From: Pseudomonas graminis
GTDB lineage: Bacteria > Pseudomonadota > Gammaproteobacteria > Pseudomonadales > Pseudomonadaceae
Assembly (NCBI RefSeq): GCF_001705435.1
Contig: NZ_MDEN01000063.1
Coordinates: 186,001 to 250,000 of the forward strand
Direction: 5' to 3'
DNA length: 64,000 nucleotides
Positions 25,765 through 35,287 of this stretch are shown in pieces. Position 1 is the first letter of the stretch, and the number at the start of each line of letters is the position of its first letter. The position numbers and the translations under genes are program-made. Below the pieces are notes generated by a model that saw nothing but the letters and a program-made list of their open reading frames with translations, searched no databases and had not been told where the DNA came from.

Positions 25765-26325
25765 ATGCACATCCAACCGAAAGCCGCCCTGGTCCTCATC
25801 GATATGCAGCAGGGCATCAACCACCCGAAATTGGGCCAGCGCAACAACCCTGACGCCGAGCAGCGGATGCTGGAACTGCTGAGCGCGTGGCGCGAAAGCG
25901 GGCGCACGGCGATTCACGTGCGGCATTTCTCCCGCTCACCGGACTCGGTGTTCTGGCCGCAGCAGTCCGGCGTCGAGTTTCAGCCGGCATTTGTGCCGTG
26001 GGATGACGAAGGCGAGCTGCACAAACAGGTGCCAGACGCGTTCTGCCATTCGGCGCTGGAAGGGTGGCTGCGTGCGGACGGGATCAATCAGGTGGTGATC
26101 GTTGGTGTGGTGACCAACAATTCCGTGGAGTCCACCGCGCGCACTGGCGGCAATCTCGGCTTCGAGGTCATCGTGCCCCACGACGCCTGCTTCACCTTCG
26201 ACGGCGTGGACTTCTTCGGGCAATCGCGCAGTGCCGAAGACATCCACGCCATGTCGCTGGCCAACCTGCACGGTGAGTACGCGCAGGTGATGGCGACCGA
26301 GGCGGTTCTGCGAGCGCTCAGTTAA
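25765..26325 (+). CDS. Isochorismatase/cysteine-hydrolase family protein with Ser at the nucleophile position
   Basis: The product has 186 residues of the isochorismatase fold. The catalytic Asp (D13 in ALVLIDMQQG) and Lys (K87 in ELHKQVPDAF) are present. The usual Cys in the GVxTNxCV motif is replaced by serine: VIVGVVTNNSVESTART, with S120 at that position. Active family members (nicotinamidase, ureidoacrylate hydrolase) use Cys, whereas some isochorismatases do not need it. It may therefore hydrolyse a vinyl ether or have lost amidase activity. It starts at the ATG with AAAGGGA upstream. Confidence 0.85.
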   Translation: MHIQPKAALVLIDMQQGINHPKLGQRNNPDAEQRMLELLSAWRESGRTAIHVRHFSRSPDSVFWPQQSGVEFQPAFVPWDDEGELHKQVPDAFCHSALEGWLRADGINQVVIVGVVTNNSVESTARTGGNLGFEVIVPHDACFTFDGVDFFGQSRSAEDIHAMSLANLHGEYAQVMATEAVLRALS

Positions 26326-26352
26326 CCCGCATGTCGAGGCTCAACCCGCGGC

Positions 26353-27798
26353 TCAGGCGTGCTGCACACCCGCGCGCTTGAGCAGCTTTTTGCAGCGTTC
26401 CGACAGGTGCACCACGCGCAGGTGTTTCCCCGCTTTCTGGTAGCGCTCGCGCAGGGTTTTCAGTGCCGCGATGGCGGAATAGTCCACGAAGATAAGATGA
26501 CGGCAATCCAGCGTGACCTGTTGCGGATCGTTGACGTGATCGAACTGATCCAGGAAGGGCGTGGTGGAGGCGAAGAACAGCGTGCCGTGCAGGTGATATA
26601 TCTTGCTGCCGTCCGGCTCGGTGTGGCTGTCGGCGTACAGCTCGCGCGCCTGTTGCCAGGCGAAATTCAGCGCCGCCACCAGGATGCCGAACAGCACGGC
26701 GGTGGCCAGGTCGGTGAGGACGGTGACGATGGTCACGGCAATGATTGCGAAGACATCGTTCAGCGGGACTTTGCGCAGCACGCGCAAGGACGCCCAGGCG
26801 AACGTCTGCTGGGCCACCACGAACATCACGCCGACCAGCGCCGCCAAGGGAATGCGCTCGATGAGGGGCGACAGGAACAGCACGAACATCAGAATCATTA
26901 CCCCGGCGACGATGCCGGACAGACGACCGCGGCCGCCGGAACTCAGGTTGATCACGGTCTGGCCGATCATCGCGCAGCCGCCCATGCCACCGCACAGGCC
27001 CGAAGCCAGGTTGGCGACGCCGAGGGCAACGCACTCGCGGTCGGGGTAGCCGCGGCTCTCGGTGATTTCGTCGGTGAGGTTCAGGGTCAGCAGGGTTTCC
27101 AGCAGACCGACCAGCGCCATGAGAATCGCGTAGGGCGCGATGATCTGCAGGGTCTCCAGATTCCACGGCACGTCCGGCAGCGACAGGCTCGGCAGACCGC
27201 CGGCGATGTGCGCCATGTCGCCGAGGGTGCGCGTCGGCAGGTCGAACAGGTACACCAGCAGGCCGACGCCGAGGATGGCGACCAGCGCCGGCGGCACCGA
27301 GCGGGTCAGGCGAGGCAGCAGGTACACCACCGCCATGGTCAGCGCCACCAGGCCGATCATCAGGTACAGCGGCGTGCCGCTGAGCCAGGATTCGCCGCTT
27401 TTGAAATGCTCCAGCTGCGCCATGGCGATAACGATGGCAAGGCCGTTGACGAACCCGAGCATGACCGGATACGGCACCATCCGCACCAGTTTGCCCAGGC
27501 GCAGCAGTCCGAACGCGATCATCACCAACCCGCCCAGCAACACCGTCGCCAGCAGGTACTGCACGCCGTGTTGCACCACCAGCGCCACGATGACCACGGC
27601 CATCGAACCCGCCGCGCCGGAGACCATGCCGGGACGCCCGCCGAACAGCGCGGTCAGCGTACAGATGATAAAGGCCCCATACAGGCCCATCAGCGGGTTG
27701 AGGTGCGCGACCAGCGCGAAGGCGATGCACTCGGGCACCAGGGCAAAAGAGGTGGTGAGTCCGGCGAGGACATCGGCGCGAAGACGGGCGGGTTTCAT
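26353..27798 (-). CDS. SulP-family anion transporter
   Basis: The product has 481 residues. About 10-12 hydrophobic helices fill residues 10-395 and a C-terminal STAS domain covers about 400-475 (TPFLDQFDHVNDPQQVTLDCRHLIFVDYSAI). The SulP hallmark near residue 270 (GGMGGCAMIGQTVINLSSGGRGRLSG) is present. SulP proteins move sulfate, bicarbonate or dicarboxylates across the inner membrane, and the STAS domain regulates them. The substrate is not readable here. The ATG at 27798 starts MKPARLRADVLAGLTTSF, the family's usual opening. Confidence 0.9.
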   Translation of the reverse strand: MKPARLRADVLAGLTTSFALVPECIAFALVAHLNPLMGLYGAFIICTLTALFGGRPGMVSGAAGSMAVVIVALVVQHGVQYLLATVLLGGLVMIAFGLLRLGKLVRMVPYPVMLGFVNGLAIVIAMAQLEHFKSGESWLSGTPLYLMIGLVALTMAVVYLLPRLTRSVPPALVAILGVGLLVYLFDLPTRTLGDMAHIAGGLPSLSLPDVPWNLETLQIIAPYAILMALVGLLETLLTLNLTDEITESRGYPDRECVALGVANLASGLCGGMGGCAMIGQTVINLSSGGRGRLSGIVAGVMILMFVLFLSPLIERIPLAALVGVMFVVAQQTFAWASLRVLRKVPLNDVFAIIAVTIVTVLTDLATAVLFGILVAALNFAWQQARELYADSHTEPDGSKIYHLHGTLFFASTTPFLDQFDHVNDPQQVTLDCRHLIFVDYSAIAALKTLRERYQKAGKHLRVVHLSERCKKLLKRAGVQHA

Positions 27799-28002
27799 GA
27801 CATTCCTGAAGGGCGGTGGGCAAAAGGAGGGGATGTTACGGAATGTAAGCGGCGACGGCCAGTCGCAGGAATGCCGCACCCTGCTGCCTTTCACTCATTC
27901 TTCATGTGTCCTGTCGCGGCCGATTATGTAACGATGTTTGACTCAAACAGCTCGCCGATTCCTGTCGCCCAGGCTCGGCACGTCATCAAGGACAGAACAC
28001 GG

Positions 28003-29211
28003 ATGCTAGCTGCGCTCAGACACTACCCGGCTTCGGTCAATCTCCTGCTTTCGTCGTCGTTGTTTCTGACGCTGGGCAGGGCGATCACTCTGCCGTACCT
28101 GGTGATTTACCTTTCTTCGAATTTCGTCCTGGGCATGAGCGATATCGGCATGGTCGTCGGCGGAGCGCTGATTGCCGGCTCATTGCTGAGTCTGTACGGC
28201 GGCTACCTCACCGACAAACTGTCCAGCTACCGGCTGATTCTGTGCTTCACCGGGTTCTTCGTCGCCGGCTTCATCGGCATGTGCGTGACCAGCAAGCTGT
28301 GGCTGTTCTTCCTGTTTCTGGTGTCGTTCAATTTCGCGTATTCGGTCATTGATATCGTGGTCAAGGCGGCATTCGGCAAGCTGCTGCCGGTGGCCGAGCA
28401 GAGCAAGGTGTTCTCGGTGCGCTACACGCTGATCAACATCGGCTATGCGGTCGGGCCGTTCATTGGCGCAGGGCTGGCGCACTGGAACATGAAGCTGCCG
28501 TTCGTGATGTCGGCCGCGCTGGGCCTGGGTTTCCTGGTGGTGTACGCGATGTACGGGGACCGCAAGCTGAGCTCGGCGGACCCGGCCAATGCGCCGATTT
28601 CCTTCATCGCCGTCGGACGCATCCTGCTCAAGGACTACCGACTGGTGTGCTTCACCATCGGCGGCGTGCTCAGCGCGGTGGTGTTCGGGCAGTTCACGGC
28701 GTACCTCTCGCAATACCTGGTGACCACCAGTACGCCGGAATTTACCTATCAGGTGATCAGCTCGGTGGTCGCGGTGAACGCCGCCGTGGTGATCTGCTTG
28801 CAGTACCTGGTCGGCAAACGCATCAGCCATGAGTACCTGAATCAGTGGCTGACCGCGGGTTTCAGCCTGTTCCTGATGGGCGTGGTGGGGTTCGCCCTAT
28901 CCACGACGGTGCTGCACTGGTCGCTGGCGGTGGCGGTGTTCACCCTCGGCGAGATCATCGTGTTTCCCGCCGAGTACATGTTCATCGACCGCATCGCGCC
29001 CACTCATTTGCGCGGCATGTATTACGGCGCGCAAAACCTCTCCAACCTCGGCGGCGCGCTGGGGCCGGTGCTGTGCGGCTTCGCACTGGCGACCCAGTCG
29101 GCGCATTTCATGTTCTACATGCTGGCGGCGTTCATCATCGCCGGCGGCAGCTTCTATCTGTTGGGCGCCTCGTATTCCAGACGCCACGACCAAAATTCCA
29201 CTGCGCAGTGA
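28003..29211 (+). CDS. MFS transporter, MdtH-like
   Basis: The product has 402 residues with 12 predicted helices. The MFS motif after helix 2 is recognisable as GGYLTDKLSSYR, and the C-terminal half repeats the pattern. The N-terminus (NLLLSSSLFLTLGRAITLPYLVIYLS) resembles E. coli MdtH/YceL-type drug exporters. It is probably a proton-driven multidrug exporter in the inner membrane. AAGGA lies ten bases before ATG 28003; ATG 27934 lacks such a site. The stop is 9 nt before the ZapE-like gene, so both are probably on one message. Confidence 0.85.
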   Translation: MLAALRHYPASVNLLLSSSLFLTLGRAITLPYLVIYLSSNFVLGMSDIGMVVGGALIAGSLLSLYGGYLTDKLSSYRLILCFTGFFVAGFIGMCVTSKLWLFFLFLVSFNFAYSVIDIVVKAAFGKLLPVAEQSKVFSVRYTLINIGYAVGPFIGAGLAHWNMKLPFVMSAALGLGFLVVYAMYGDRKLSSADPANAPISFIAVGRILLKDYRLVCFTIGGVLSAVVFGQFTAYLSQYLVTTSTPEFTYQVISSVVAVNAAVVICLQYLVGKRISHEYLNQWLTAGFSLFLMGVVGFALSTTVLHWSLAVAVFTLGEIIVFPAEYMFIDRIAPTHLRGMYYGAQNLSNLGGALGPVLCGFALATQSAHFMFYMLAAFIIAGGSFYLLGASYSRRHDQNSTAQ

Positions 29212-29220
29212 AGCGTTTCG

Positions 29221-30342
29221 GTGACCGTTCTGTCTCCACTTGAGGCCTGGCAGCAGGCCGTTGATGCCCGGGGCTTTCAGCCGGACGAGGCCCAGCGCAC
29301 TGCCGCGTTGCACTTGCAGGCGTGCTGGCAGGGGCTGAACGACGGCAAGCGCGGTCGCGCGGTCAAGGGCGTTTATCTGTGGGGCCCGGTGGGACGTGGC
29401 AAGACCTGGCTCATGGACCGTTTTTACGAAGGCCTGCAGGTCCCGGCCCGGCGCCAGCATTTTCATCACTTCATGCGGTGGGTGCATCAGCGGCTGTTCC
29501 AGCTCACTGGCGTGGCCAAACCCCTTCAGATGCTGGCCCGGGAGCTGGCCCAGGACGTGCGCGTGCTGTGTTTCGACGAGTTGTTCGTCAATGACATCGG
29601 CGACGCGGTGATTCTCGGCGGCCTGTTGCGCGCGATGTTCGACGAGGGCGTGGTGCTGGTCTGCACCTCAAATCAGTTGCCCGAGCAGCTGTACGCCACG
29701 GGGCATAACCGCGAGCGTTTCGTGCCCGCTATTACAGCGATCAACCACTTCATGGAAGTGGTGTCGGTTGACGGCGGCGAGGACCACCGGTTGCACCCCG
29801 GTCAGGCTCAGCAGCGTTACTGGGTGAAGGCGGAGCGGGGGCCGAGCGCGTTGGTGGAGGTATTCGAAGCGCTGAGCAGCGGTGAGTCGGTGTCGACTCA
29901 ACCGGTGCCGTTAGGCCGTCGCCATGTGCCGGGGGTGCGCAGCAGTCGAACGGTGATCTGGTGCCGGTATGCCGACTTGTGCGAGCAACCGCTGGCGGCG
30001 ATGGATTTCATCGAGCTGTGCGATCGCTATAAAGCGGTCTTGTTGAGTGAAGTGCCGGCGTTGAGCGCGCCCCAGCGCGAAGGGCGCATTGCCCGTGGTA
30101 CCGAGGATGGCGTTGAACAGGTGACGGCGGGGGACCGCGAGCTGCCCCAGCTGTCGCCTTACGACGACGGCGTTCGGCGTTTCATCGCCCTGGTCGACGA
30201 GTGCTACGACCGCAAGGTGCCGCTGTACATAGAAGCCGCGATGCCGATGGCCGAGCTGTACACCGAAGGCTACCTGGCGTTCGCGTTCCGGCGCACGCTG
30301 AGCCGGTTGCAGGAAATGCAGCTGGCGCGCTTCGGTCATTAA
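29221..30342 (+). CDS. ZapE/AFG1-type ATPase
   Basis: The product has 373 residues, near the length of E. coli ZapE. Walker A is GPVGRGKT (55-62) and Walker B LCFDE (116-120, D119/E120), with a sensor-type CTSNQLPEQLY following. The AFG1 family acts in division (ZapE destabilises FtsZ bundles in low oxygen) and in protein quality control. The start is GTG, 9 nt after the MFS gene. This linkage to a carrier is not the classical zapE location, so it may be a second, specialised copy. Functional transfer from E. coli is an inference. Confidence 0.85.
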   Translation: MTVLSPLEAWQQAVDARGFQPDEAQRTAALHLQACWQGLNDGKRGRAVKGVYLWGPVGRGKTWLMDRFYEGLQVPARRQHFHHFMRWVHQRLFQLTGVAKPLQMLARELAQDVRVLCFDELFVNDIGDAVILGGLLRAMFDEGVVLVCTSNQLPEQLYATGHNRERFVPAITAINHFMEVVSVDGGEDHRLHPGQAQQRYWVKAERGPSALVEVFEALSSGESVSTQPVPLGRRHVPGVRSSRTVIWCRYADLCEQPLAAMDFIELCDRYKAVLLSEVPALSAPQREGRIARGTEDGVEQVTAGDRELPQLSPYDDGVRRFIALVDECYDRKVPLYIEAAMPMAELYTEGYLAFAFRRTLSRLQEMQLARFGH

Positions 30343-30366
30343 CGCTGCCAACGAGCAAACGTCAAT

Positions 30367-31251
30367 TCACACGCTGTTGCGTCGCCGCTGGGCCAACACA
30401 TGTTTGGCACCTTCTCCCACCAGGACCATGACCGCCAGCCAGATGGGCAGGTAGGTCATCCATTCATCGCGGCCGATGGATTCGCCCAGCAGCAGGGCGA
30501 CGCCGACCAGCAGCACCGGCTCGACGTAGCTCAGCAGGCCGAACACGCTGAACGCCAGCAGGCGGCTGGCGCGAATGTAGCTGACCAGCGCCGACGCACT
30601 GATCGCCCCCAACACCGGAATCAGCACATAGAACCGCGGGAATTGTTCCACCACCGACGGGTTGCCTTGGCAGATGAACAGCACCGCGACAGGCAGGATC
30701 AGCAGCATGTCCCACCACAGGCCGCCGAGGTTGTCGGTCTTGAGCTTGCGCCGCAGCACAAAGTACAGCGGATAACCCAGGCAGACGAGCAGGGTTTCCC
30801 AGGAAAAACTGCCCAGGCGCAGCAGTTCGTTGCCGACGCCGACGAGGGCGCAGCAGGCGGCGATTTTTTGCAGGTGGGACAGGTGTTCGCCATACACCAC
30901 GCGTCCGGTGAGGATCATCGTCAGCGGCAGCAGAAAATACCCCAGTGATACTTCCAGGCTGCGGCCGTGCAGCGGCGCCCACATGAACAGCCACAATTGC
31001 GCGCCCATCAAGGTCGCTGACAGCGCCATCGCCGCCAGCAGGGCAGGCGTCTGACGCACACGGGCGGCGAGGGCGCGGGCGAGTTTCCAGTCTCCGGTGG
31101 AGAGCATGAACAGCGTCACGCAGGGCAGGGTCAGCAGCATGCGCCAACCGAAGATTTCTTCACCGCTCAATGGCGTGAGCAGTGAGGTGTAGTAGTACAT
31201 GACCGCGAACAGGCAGGAGGCCATGACCGATAACGCAACGCCCTTGTACAC
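30367..31251 (-). CDS. EamA/RarD-family transporter
   Basis: The product has 294 residues with ten hydrophobic helices arranged as two EamA halves. Sequence such as GWRMLLTLP, FLLPLTMILTGRVVYGEHL and the C-terminal SYVEPVLLVGVALLLGE match RarD-type DMT carriers. These are inner-membrane exporters of amino acids or small metabolites; RarD is a named but poorly characterised member. It is convergent with the ZapE-like gene (24 nt between stops). No ligand or partner is visible. Confidence 0.85.
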   Translation of the reverse strand: MYKGVALSVMASCLFAVMYYYTSLLTPLSGEEIFGWRMLLTLPCVTLFMLSTGDWKLARALAARVRQTPALLAAMALSATLMGAQLWLFMWAPLHGRSLEVSLGYFLLPLTMILTGRVVYGEHLSHLQKIAACCALVGVGNELLRLGSFSWETLLVCLGYPLYFVLRRKLKTDNLGGLWWDMLLILPVAVLFICQGNPSVVEQFPRFYVLIPVLGAISASALVSYIRASRLLAFSVFGLLSYVEPVLLVGVALLLGESIGRDEWMTYLPIWLAVMVLVGEGAKHVLAQRRRNSV

Positions 31252-31461
31252 AGGGGCTCCTTGTTTTCGATGCTTCAGGATTGGGGTGCAGGGATGCTTT
31301 TATCGGCGGGCTCTGATGGCGCGCTTTGATGGCACTTGTTGAGGCGCTTTTTGAGGCATAGCGCACTGCAACGGCGCAGAGTTTATCTGAGGTCGTGCCG
31401 TCGGTCCGCAGCAATCTGGTAAACCGCAGGTGGGCTGGCAGTAAACGATGCTCTTTCGGGA

Positions 31462-31751
31462 TCAAGATCAAGATCGAGATCTACAGCGGTCGGCCTAGGG
31501 GCCTCGGGTTTCGCCTTCGGCGAGTTACTTTTAAAAAGCACTAAAAGTAACCAAAAGTGCCTGCTCTCGGTTTGGCCCGACTTCGTCGGGTTCCCTCACT
31601 CCGACGACGCTCCGTGGGCCCGCGCCGAACGGACATCCATGTCCTGGCGGCGCTCTCGCGGCATCCATGCCGCTCGGCCCACTCCGCGTCGTCTGCGTTC
31701 GGCCTGCACCAAAGTCGCGATTGGCGGTGTTTGAACTACCGCGTAGAAGAT
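31462..31751 (+). repeat. Dispersed hairpin-rich element, copy A
   Basis: It opens with ATCAAGATCAAGATC and contains five short hairpins: GGCC-TAGG-GGCC (about 31492), TCGCC-TTC-GGCGA (31511-31523), GTTACTTTT/AAAAGTAAC (31524-31532 with 31543-31551), CCCGAC-TTC-GTCGGG (31576-31590), and two with loop ATCCAT (GGAC/GTCC at 31631-31644, GCGGC/GCCGC at 31658-31673). It ends with CGCGATTGGCGG and GAAGATCAA. Copies B (58500-58795) and C (59100-59390, inverted) keep the same hairpins with compensatory stem changes. Confidence 0.85.
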
Positions 31752-31818
<67 letters not shown>

Positions 31819-32063
31819 TGAAGCCGGTCTCACTGAAGCAATCGATCGTTCCCACGCTCCGCGTCCGTGTCGTCGAGATCGATTGAGGCGTTCGTGAGGC
31901 CACTCCCTTCAACATCCCTTCTTCGGCATTGTTTCAAGCTTTGTTAGGCTGGTCCCAATTCGAGGGGACTATTTCGAGGGGACTGATTTATTTACAGCGC
32001 TTCACCGTAAATGAATCTGTCCCCGTCCAAGAGTCCGCGTCCAAGCATTTCAAGGGAGCGGCA

Positions 32064-33215
32064 ATGACTTCCATCAGCACCGCAGCGCCCGTGGTACCGG
32101 GGCGGCTGGAGCAGTTTTCGACGCGTATCGCGTTTTTTGTCACCGGGTTCAGTATGTCGGCCTGGGCGCCGCTGGTGCCTTATGCGAAAAGCCGTCTGGG
32201 CCTGGATGACGCCGGCCTCGGGTTGTTGCTGTTGTGCCTGGGCATTGGCTCGATCGTTTCCATGCCACTGGCCGGGGCTATGACGGTGCGTTATGGCTGT
32301 CGGCGGTTGATCGTGATAACGGGCGGCATCGCCTGTGTGTGCCTGCCTTTATTGGCCACCCTGAGCTCGGTGCCGCTGATGGTCGCCACGCTGTTTGTCT
32401 ATGGCGCGAGCATGGGCGCGCTGGGTTGCGTCACCAATATCCAGGCGATCATCGTCGAACGGGCGAGCGGCAAGACCATGATGTCCGGGTTTCACGGGCT
32501 GTTCAGCTGCGGTGGGATTCTGGGGGCGGCGGGGGTGTCGGCGTTGTTGAGCGTTGGCGTCTGGCCGTGGCTAGCGATGGCCTTCGTCGCGTTGTTCATT
32601 GCCCTCGCGTTGTATAAAGCCGCGCCGCACTTGTTGCCCTATGGCAGCGAACCGGGCGGGCCGGCGTTTGCGATTCCGCGGGGCGTGGTGCTGTTCATCG
32701 GGTTGATGTGCTTCACGGTGTTCCTCACCGAAGGCGCGATGCTCGACTGGAGCGCGGTGTTCCTCAGCGCCCAGCGCGGGGTCGAGCCGTCTTACGCAGG
32801 GTTCGGTTATGCGGTGTTCGCGCTGTTCATGGCAATCGGTCGCCTGTGCGGCGATCCGATCGTCCGGCGCCTCGGTGTGCACAAGATCATCCTGTTTGGC
32901 GGGCTGTGCGCGGCCGCCGGGATGACCGTCGCGACCCTTATTCCGGTTTGGCAGGCGGCGCTGTGCGGGTACGCGCTGGTGGGCATCGGCTGTTCCAACA
33001 TCGTGCCGGTGTTTTACAGCGCGGTCGGCCGGCAGAAAACCATGCCGGAGAACGTGGCAGTGCCGGCGATCACCACATTGGGCTACATCGGCATTTTGAT
33101 GGGGCCGGCCGGCATCGGTTTTGTCGCTCACCTCAGCAGCCTCGGCGCGGCGTTCATGATCATCGCCGTGATGCTGCTGGGTGTGGCGATCAGCGGTCGG
33201 TTCTTGCGGGTCTGA
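32064..33215 (+). CDS. MFS transporter, YbjJ-like
   Basis: The product has 383 residues with about 12 hydrophobic helices. The N-terminal half shows FFVTGFSMSAWAPLVPYAKS and a motif-A equivalent (AGAMTVRYGCRR). The C-terminal half has CFTVFLTEGAMLDWSAVFLS, which matches the YbjJ/FucP-like branch often linked to sugars or unknown solutes. The ATG at 32064 has AAGGGAG at about seven bases; the frame from 31929 is longer but not family-like. It is flanked by a repeat element and a carboxymuconolactone-decarboxylase-like gene on the other strand. Confidence 0.85.
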   Translation: MTSISTAAPVVPGRLEQFSTRIAFFVTGFSMSAWAPLVPYAKSRLGLDDAGLGLLLLCLGIGSIVSMPLAGAMTVRYGCRRLIVITGGIACVCLPLLATLSSVPLMVATLFVYGASMGALGCVTNIQAIIVERASGKTMMSGFHGLFSCGGILGAAGVSALLSVGVWPWLAMAFVALFIALALYKAAPHLLPYGSEPGGPAFAIPRGVVLFIGLMCFTVFLTEGAMLDWSAVFLSAQRGVEPSYAGFGYAVFALFMAIGRLCGDPIVRRLGVHKIILFGGLCAAAGMTVATLIPVWQAALCGYALVGIGCSNIVPVFYSAVGRQKTMPENVAVPAITTLGYIGILMGPAGIGFVAHLSSLGAAFMIIAVMLLGVAISGRFLRV

Positions 33216-33230
33216 AGCCAATAACGGGAG

Positions 33231-33668
33231 TCAGCTCGGCATCATCGCGAAGCCCACGCCGAAGCGGTTCCAGGCGTTGATGGTGGCGACGGCGAGGGTG
33301 ATGTTGACCATTTCGGCGTCGCTGTAGTGCTTGAGCAGCGCCTCGTACTGATGCTGCGGCGCGCGGTGCACGGGCAGCAGCGTCAGGCTTTCCACCCAGG
33401 CAAGTACGACCTTTTCCTTCTCGGTGAAGAATTCGGTGTCTTCCCACACGCTAAGGGTCTGCAGACGGGCCTCGGTTTCGCCGGCCTTGCGTGCGTCATT
33501 GGCGTGCAGGTTGACGCAGTACGCACAGCCGTTGAGCTGCGAAGCACGCAGACGGATCAGCTCCAAGAGCGAATGATCCAGCCCCGATTTGCTCAGCGCC
33601 GTCTCCAGCCCGGCCATGGCTTTGTAGGCCTCCGGCGATTTCTGGGCCCAGGCGATTCGGTTGTTCAT
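33231..33668 (-). CDS. Carboxymuconolactone decarboxylase / AhpD-like protein
   Basis: The product has 145 residues, all helical. It has the AhpD-type redox motif NGCAYCVNLH (C48, C51, H55), which is typical of peroxidase-partner members rather than true decarboxylases. The family uses this CxxC and His for thiol-based peroxide reduction. The C-terminal SDAEMVNITLAVATINAWNRFG is also typical. It ends 15 nt from the MFS stop on the other strand (convergent). It lies downstream of the PACE pump gene on the same strand and may be co-transcribed. Confidence 0.88.
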   Translation of the reverse strand: MNNRIAWAQKSPEAYKAMAGLETALSKSGLDHSLLELIRLRASQLNGCAYCVNLHANDARKAGETEARLQTLSVWEDTEFFTEKEKVVLAWVESLTLLPVHRAPQHQYEALLKHYSDAEMVNITLAVATINAWNRFGVGFAMMPS

Positions 33669-33789
33669 GTCAGTGCTCTCTTCAAAGGTTGCCGGCGATA
33701 GCCGCTGGACGTGGCGAAAGCTTACGTCGGCGCTGGGGCATGCCGAATAGCCAATGAAGGAGGTTTAGGGGAGACCAATTACACGGTTA

Positions 33790-34275
33790 TCAATCAGCAG
33801 CGCATGACTGGGGCCGGGCGATCAGTCGCTCGCGAATCCCGTCGTAGGCCAGGTTGAACAGCATTGTGTACGGGAGATACAAAAGCACCAGGCCGATGTC
33901 CAGCAGGAAGGCTTCCAGCAATGTGACCGACAACCACCACGCCACCATCGGCACCACCATGAAAATCAGTCCCGCTTCAAAGCCGATGGCATGCAGCGCA
34001 CGCGCCTTGAGATTCAGGGCGAAACCCAACCGCGCCCGCAGGCGGTCGAACCCGGCGTTAAAGACCATGTTCCAGAGCATGGCGATGGTGGAGATCATCA
34101 CCGTCATCGCGCCCATCTTGCCAATGGACTGGCCGAGCACCCAAGCCAGCCCTGGCGCAAACATCAGCACGCCGATCAGTTCGAACAGCAGCGCATGCAG
34201 GACGCGCTCTTTGAGGGACTTTCGCGAAACGACCGGCTTCGCGGTCGTGTGGGAGGTCAGGGTATGCAGAGGCAT
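33790..34275 (-). CDS. PACE-family efflux protein (AceI-like)
   Basis: The product has 161 residues: two tandem copies of the bacterial transmembrane pair domain. Each has the helix-pair signature: KSLKERVLHALLFELIGVLM and FDRLRARLGFALNLKARALHAIGFEAGLIFMV, with the conserved Glu in the first helix (HALLFELIG, E15 of AceI by position). AceI exports chlorhexidine and polyamines. It is divergent from a LysR regulator, as PACE genes usually are, with about 120 nt between them. In-frame starts also lie at 34308 and 34347; 34275 is chosen for family length but is not certain. Confidence 0.82.
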   Translation of the reverse strand: MPLHTLTSHTTAKPVVSRKSLKERVLHALLFELIGVLMFAPGLAWVLGQSIGKMGAMTVMISTIAMLWNMVFNAGFDRLRARLGFALNLKARALHAIGFEAGLIFMVVPMVAWWLSVTLLEAFLLDIGLVLLYLPYTMLFNLAYDGIRERLIARPQSCAAD

Positions 34276-34393
34276 GGGGGCGATCACTTTTTCGGGGCAG
34301 GTGTGCATTGTCGTGGTGCGATGGGCTAGAGTGAAAATCGGTCCCATCGGAAAAACCGATGGGGAATTGAGCGCTGTGCAGAGGTGCCACCCC

Positions 34394-35281
34394 GTGAGTT
34401 ATTCCCCCGAAGCCCTTGAAGCGTTCGCGCAGACCATCGCGCTGGGCTCGTTCAGTGCCGCTGCGCGACGGCTGGGCAAGAGTCAATCGACCATCAGCGA
34501 GGCCATTTCGCGGCTGGAGATTGATCTGGGGGTCGAACTGTTTGATCGGTCAACCCGCCATCCGGCGCTTACCGAAGCGGGCAGGGCGCTGGAAGGGCGC
34601 ATCGAAGACGTGCTCGCAGCGTCCGACACCTTGCGCCGTGCGGCAGGGCGTCTGGTTGAAGGGATGGAGCCGCGCCTGACGCTGGTGCTGTCCGACGCCA
34701 ACCAGTTCGCTGAATTTCAGGCACGCATGACCGAACTCGATCAGCGCTTTCCGGAGCTGGAACTGGAGTGTGTGTTTGCCGAGCACGGCGACGCGATCAA
34801 CCTGATCCAGACGGGTCGTGCGTCCCTGGGTTTGCTGTCGGCCCAGGCCTCGTATCCGCCGGAAGTGGGCTACGCGACCATCGTCGAGCGCGCCGACTTC
34901 GGCATCTTCGTTTCCCATAACCACCCGCTGGCCACTGAAAAGGCCGTCGATTATCGCCATCTCGCGCAGCATCGGGCGTTGCGCCTGAACACCATCGTTG
35001 ACGAGAGCGTGCCCACCGACGACCTGCCCAGCGGCGCGCGACGCAGCTGGTCAGCGCCCTATTACCTGCTGCTGATGGACATGGCGATCTTCGGATTCGG
35101 CTGGTCGGCACTGCCGCGCTGGCTGGTCAGCACCTGCGGTCAGGGCCGGTTGAAGGAACTCACGGTGCCGGGTTGGCCGCGCAGCTCGGCGGTCGACGTG
35201 ATCTGGTCGCGGCAAAAAAGCCTGGGTCCGGCGGGGACGTGGCTGCTGGACACGCTGCTGGAGGGGCGGGGGGGCTATTGA
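34394..35281 (+). CDS. LysR-type regulator (of the PACE pump)
   Basis: The product has 295 residues: an N-terminal winged HTH (SYSPEALEAFAQTIALGSFS; then SQSTISEAISRLE) and a periplasmic-binding-like effector domain (about 90-290). The start is GTG with GAGG nine bases upstream. Divergent placement next to the PACE gene suggests that it controls that pump in response to a ligand, as AceR does for AceI. Overlap with the next LysR gene's 3' end is avoided by only 6 nt. Confidence 0.88.
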   Translation: MSYSPEALEAFAQTIALGSFSAAARRLGKSQSTISEAISRLEIDLGVELFDRSTRHPALTEAGRALEGRIEDVLAASDTLRRAAGRLVEGMEPRLTLVLSDANQFAEFQARMTELDQRFPELELECVFAEHGDAINLIQTGRASLGLLSAQASYPPEVGYATIVERADFGIFVSHNHPLATEKAVDYRHLAQHRALRLNTIVDESVPTDDLPSGARRSWSAPYYLLLMDMAIFGFGWSALPRWLVSTCGQGRLKELTVPGWPRSSAVDVIWSRQKSLGPAGTWLLDTLLEGRGGY

Positions 35282-35287
35282 TCGGGC

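Noticed and set aside
26359..27933. Very long plus-strand frame (extends the MFS gene to 950 codons)
   Set aside because: It is antisense to the SulP gene, is rich in His, Gln and Arg as antisense frames of high-GC membrane genes are, and has no family features. The MFS protein begins at 28003.
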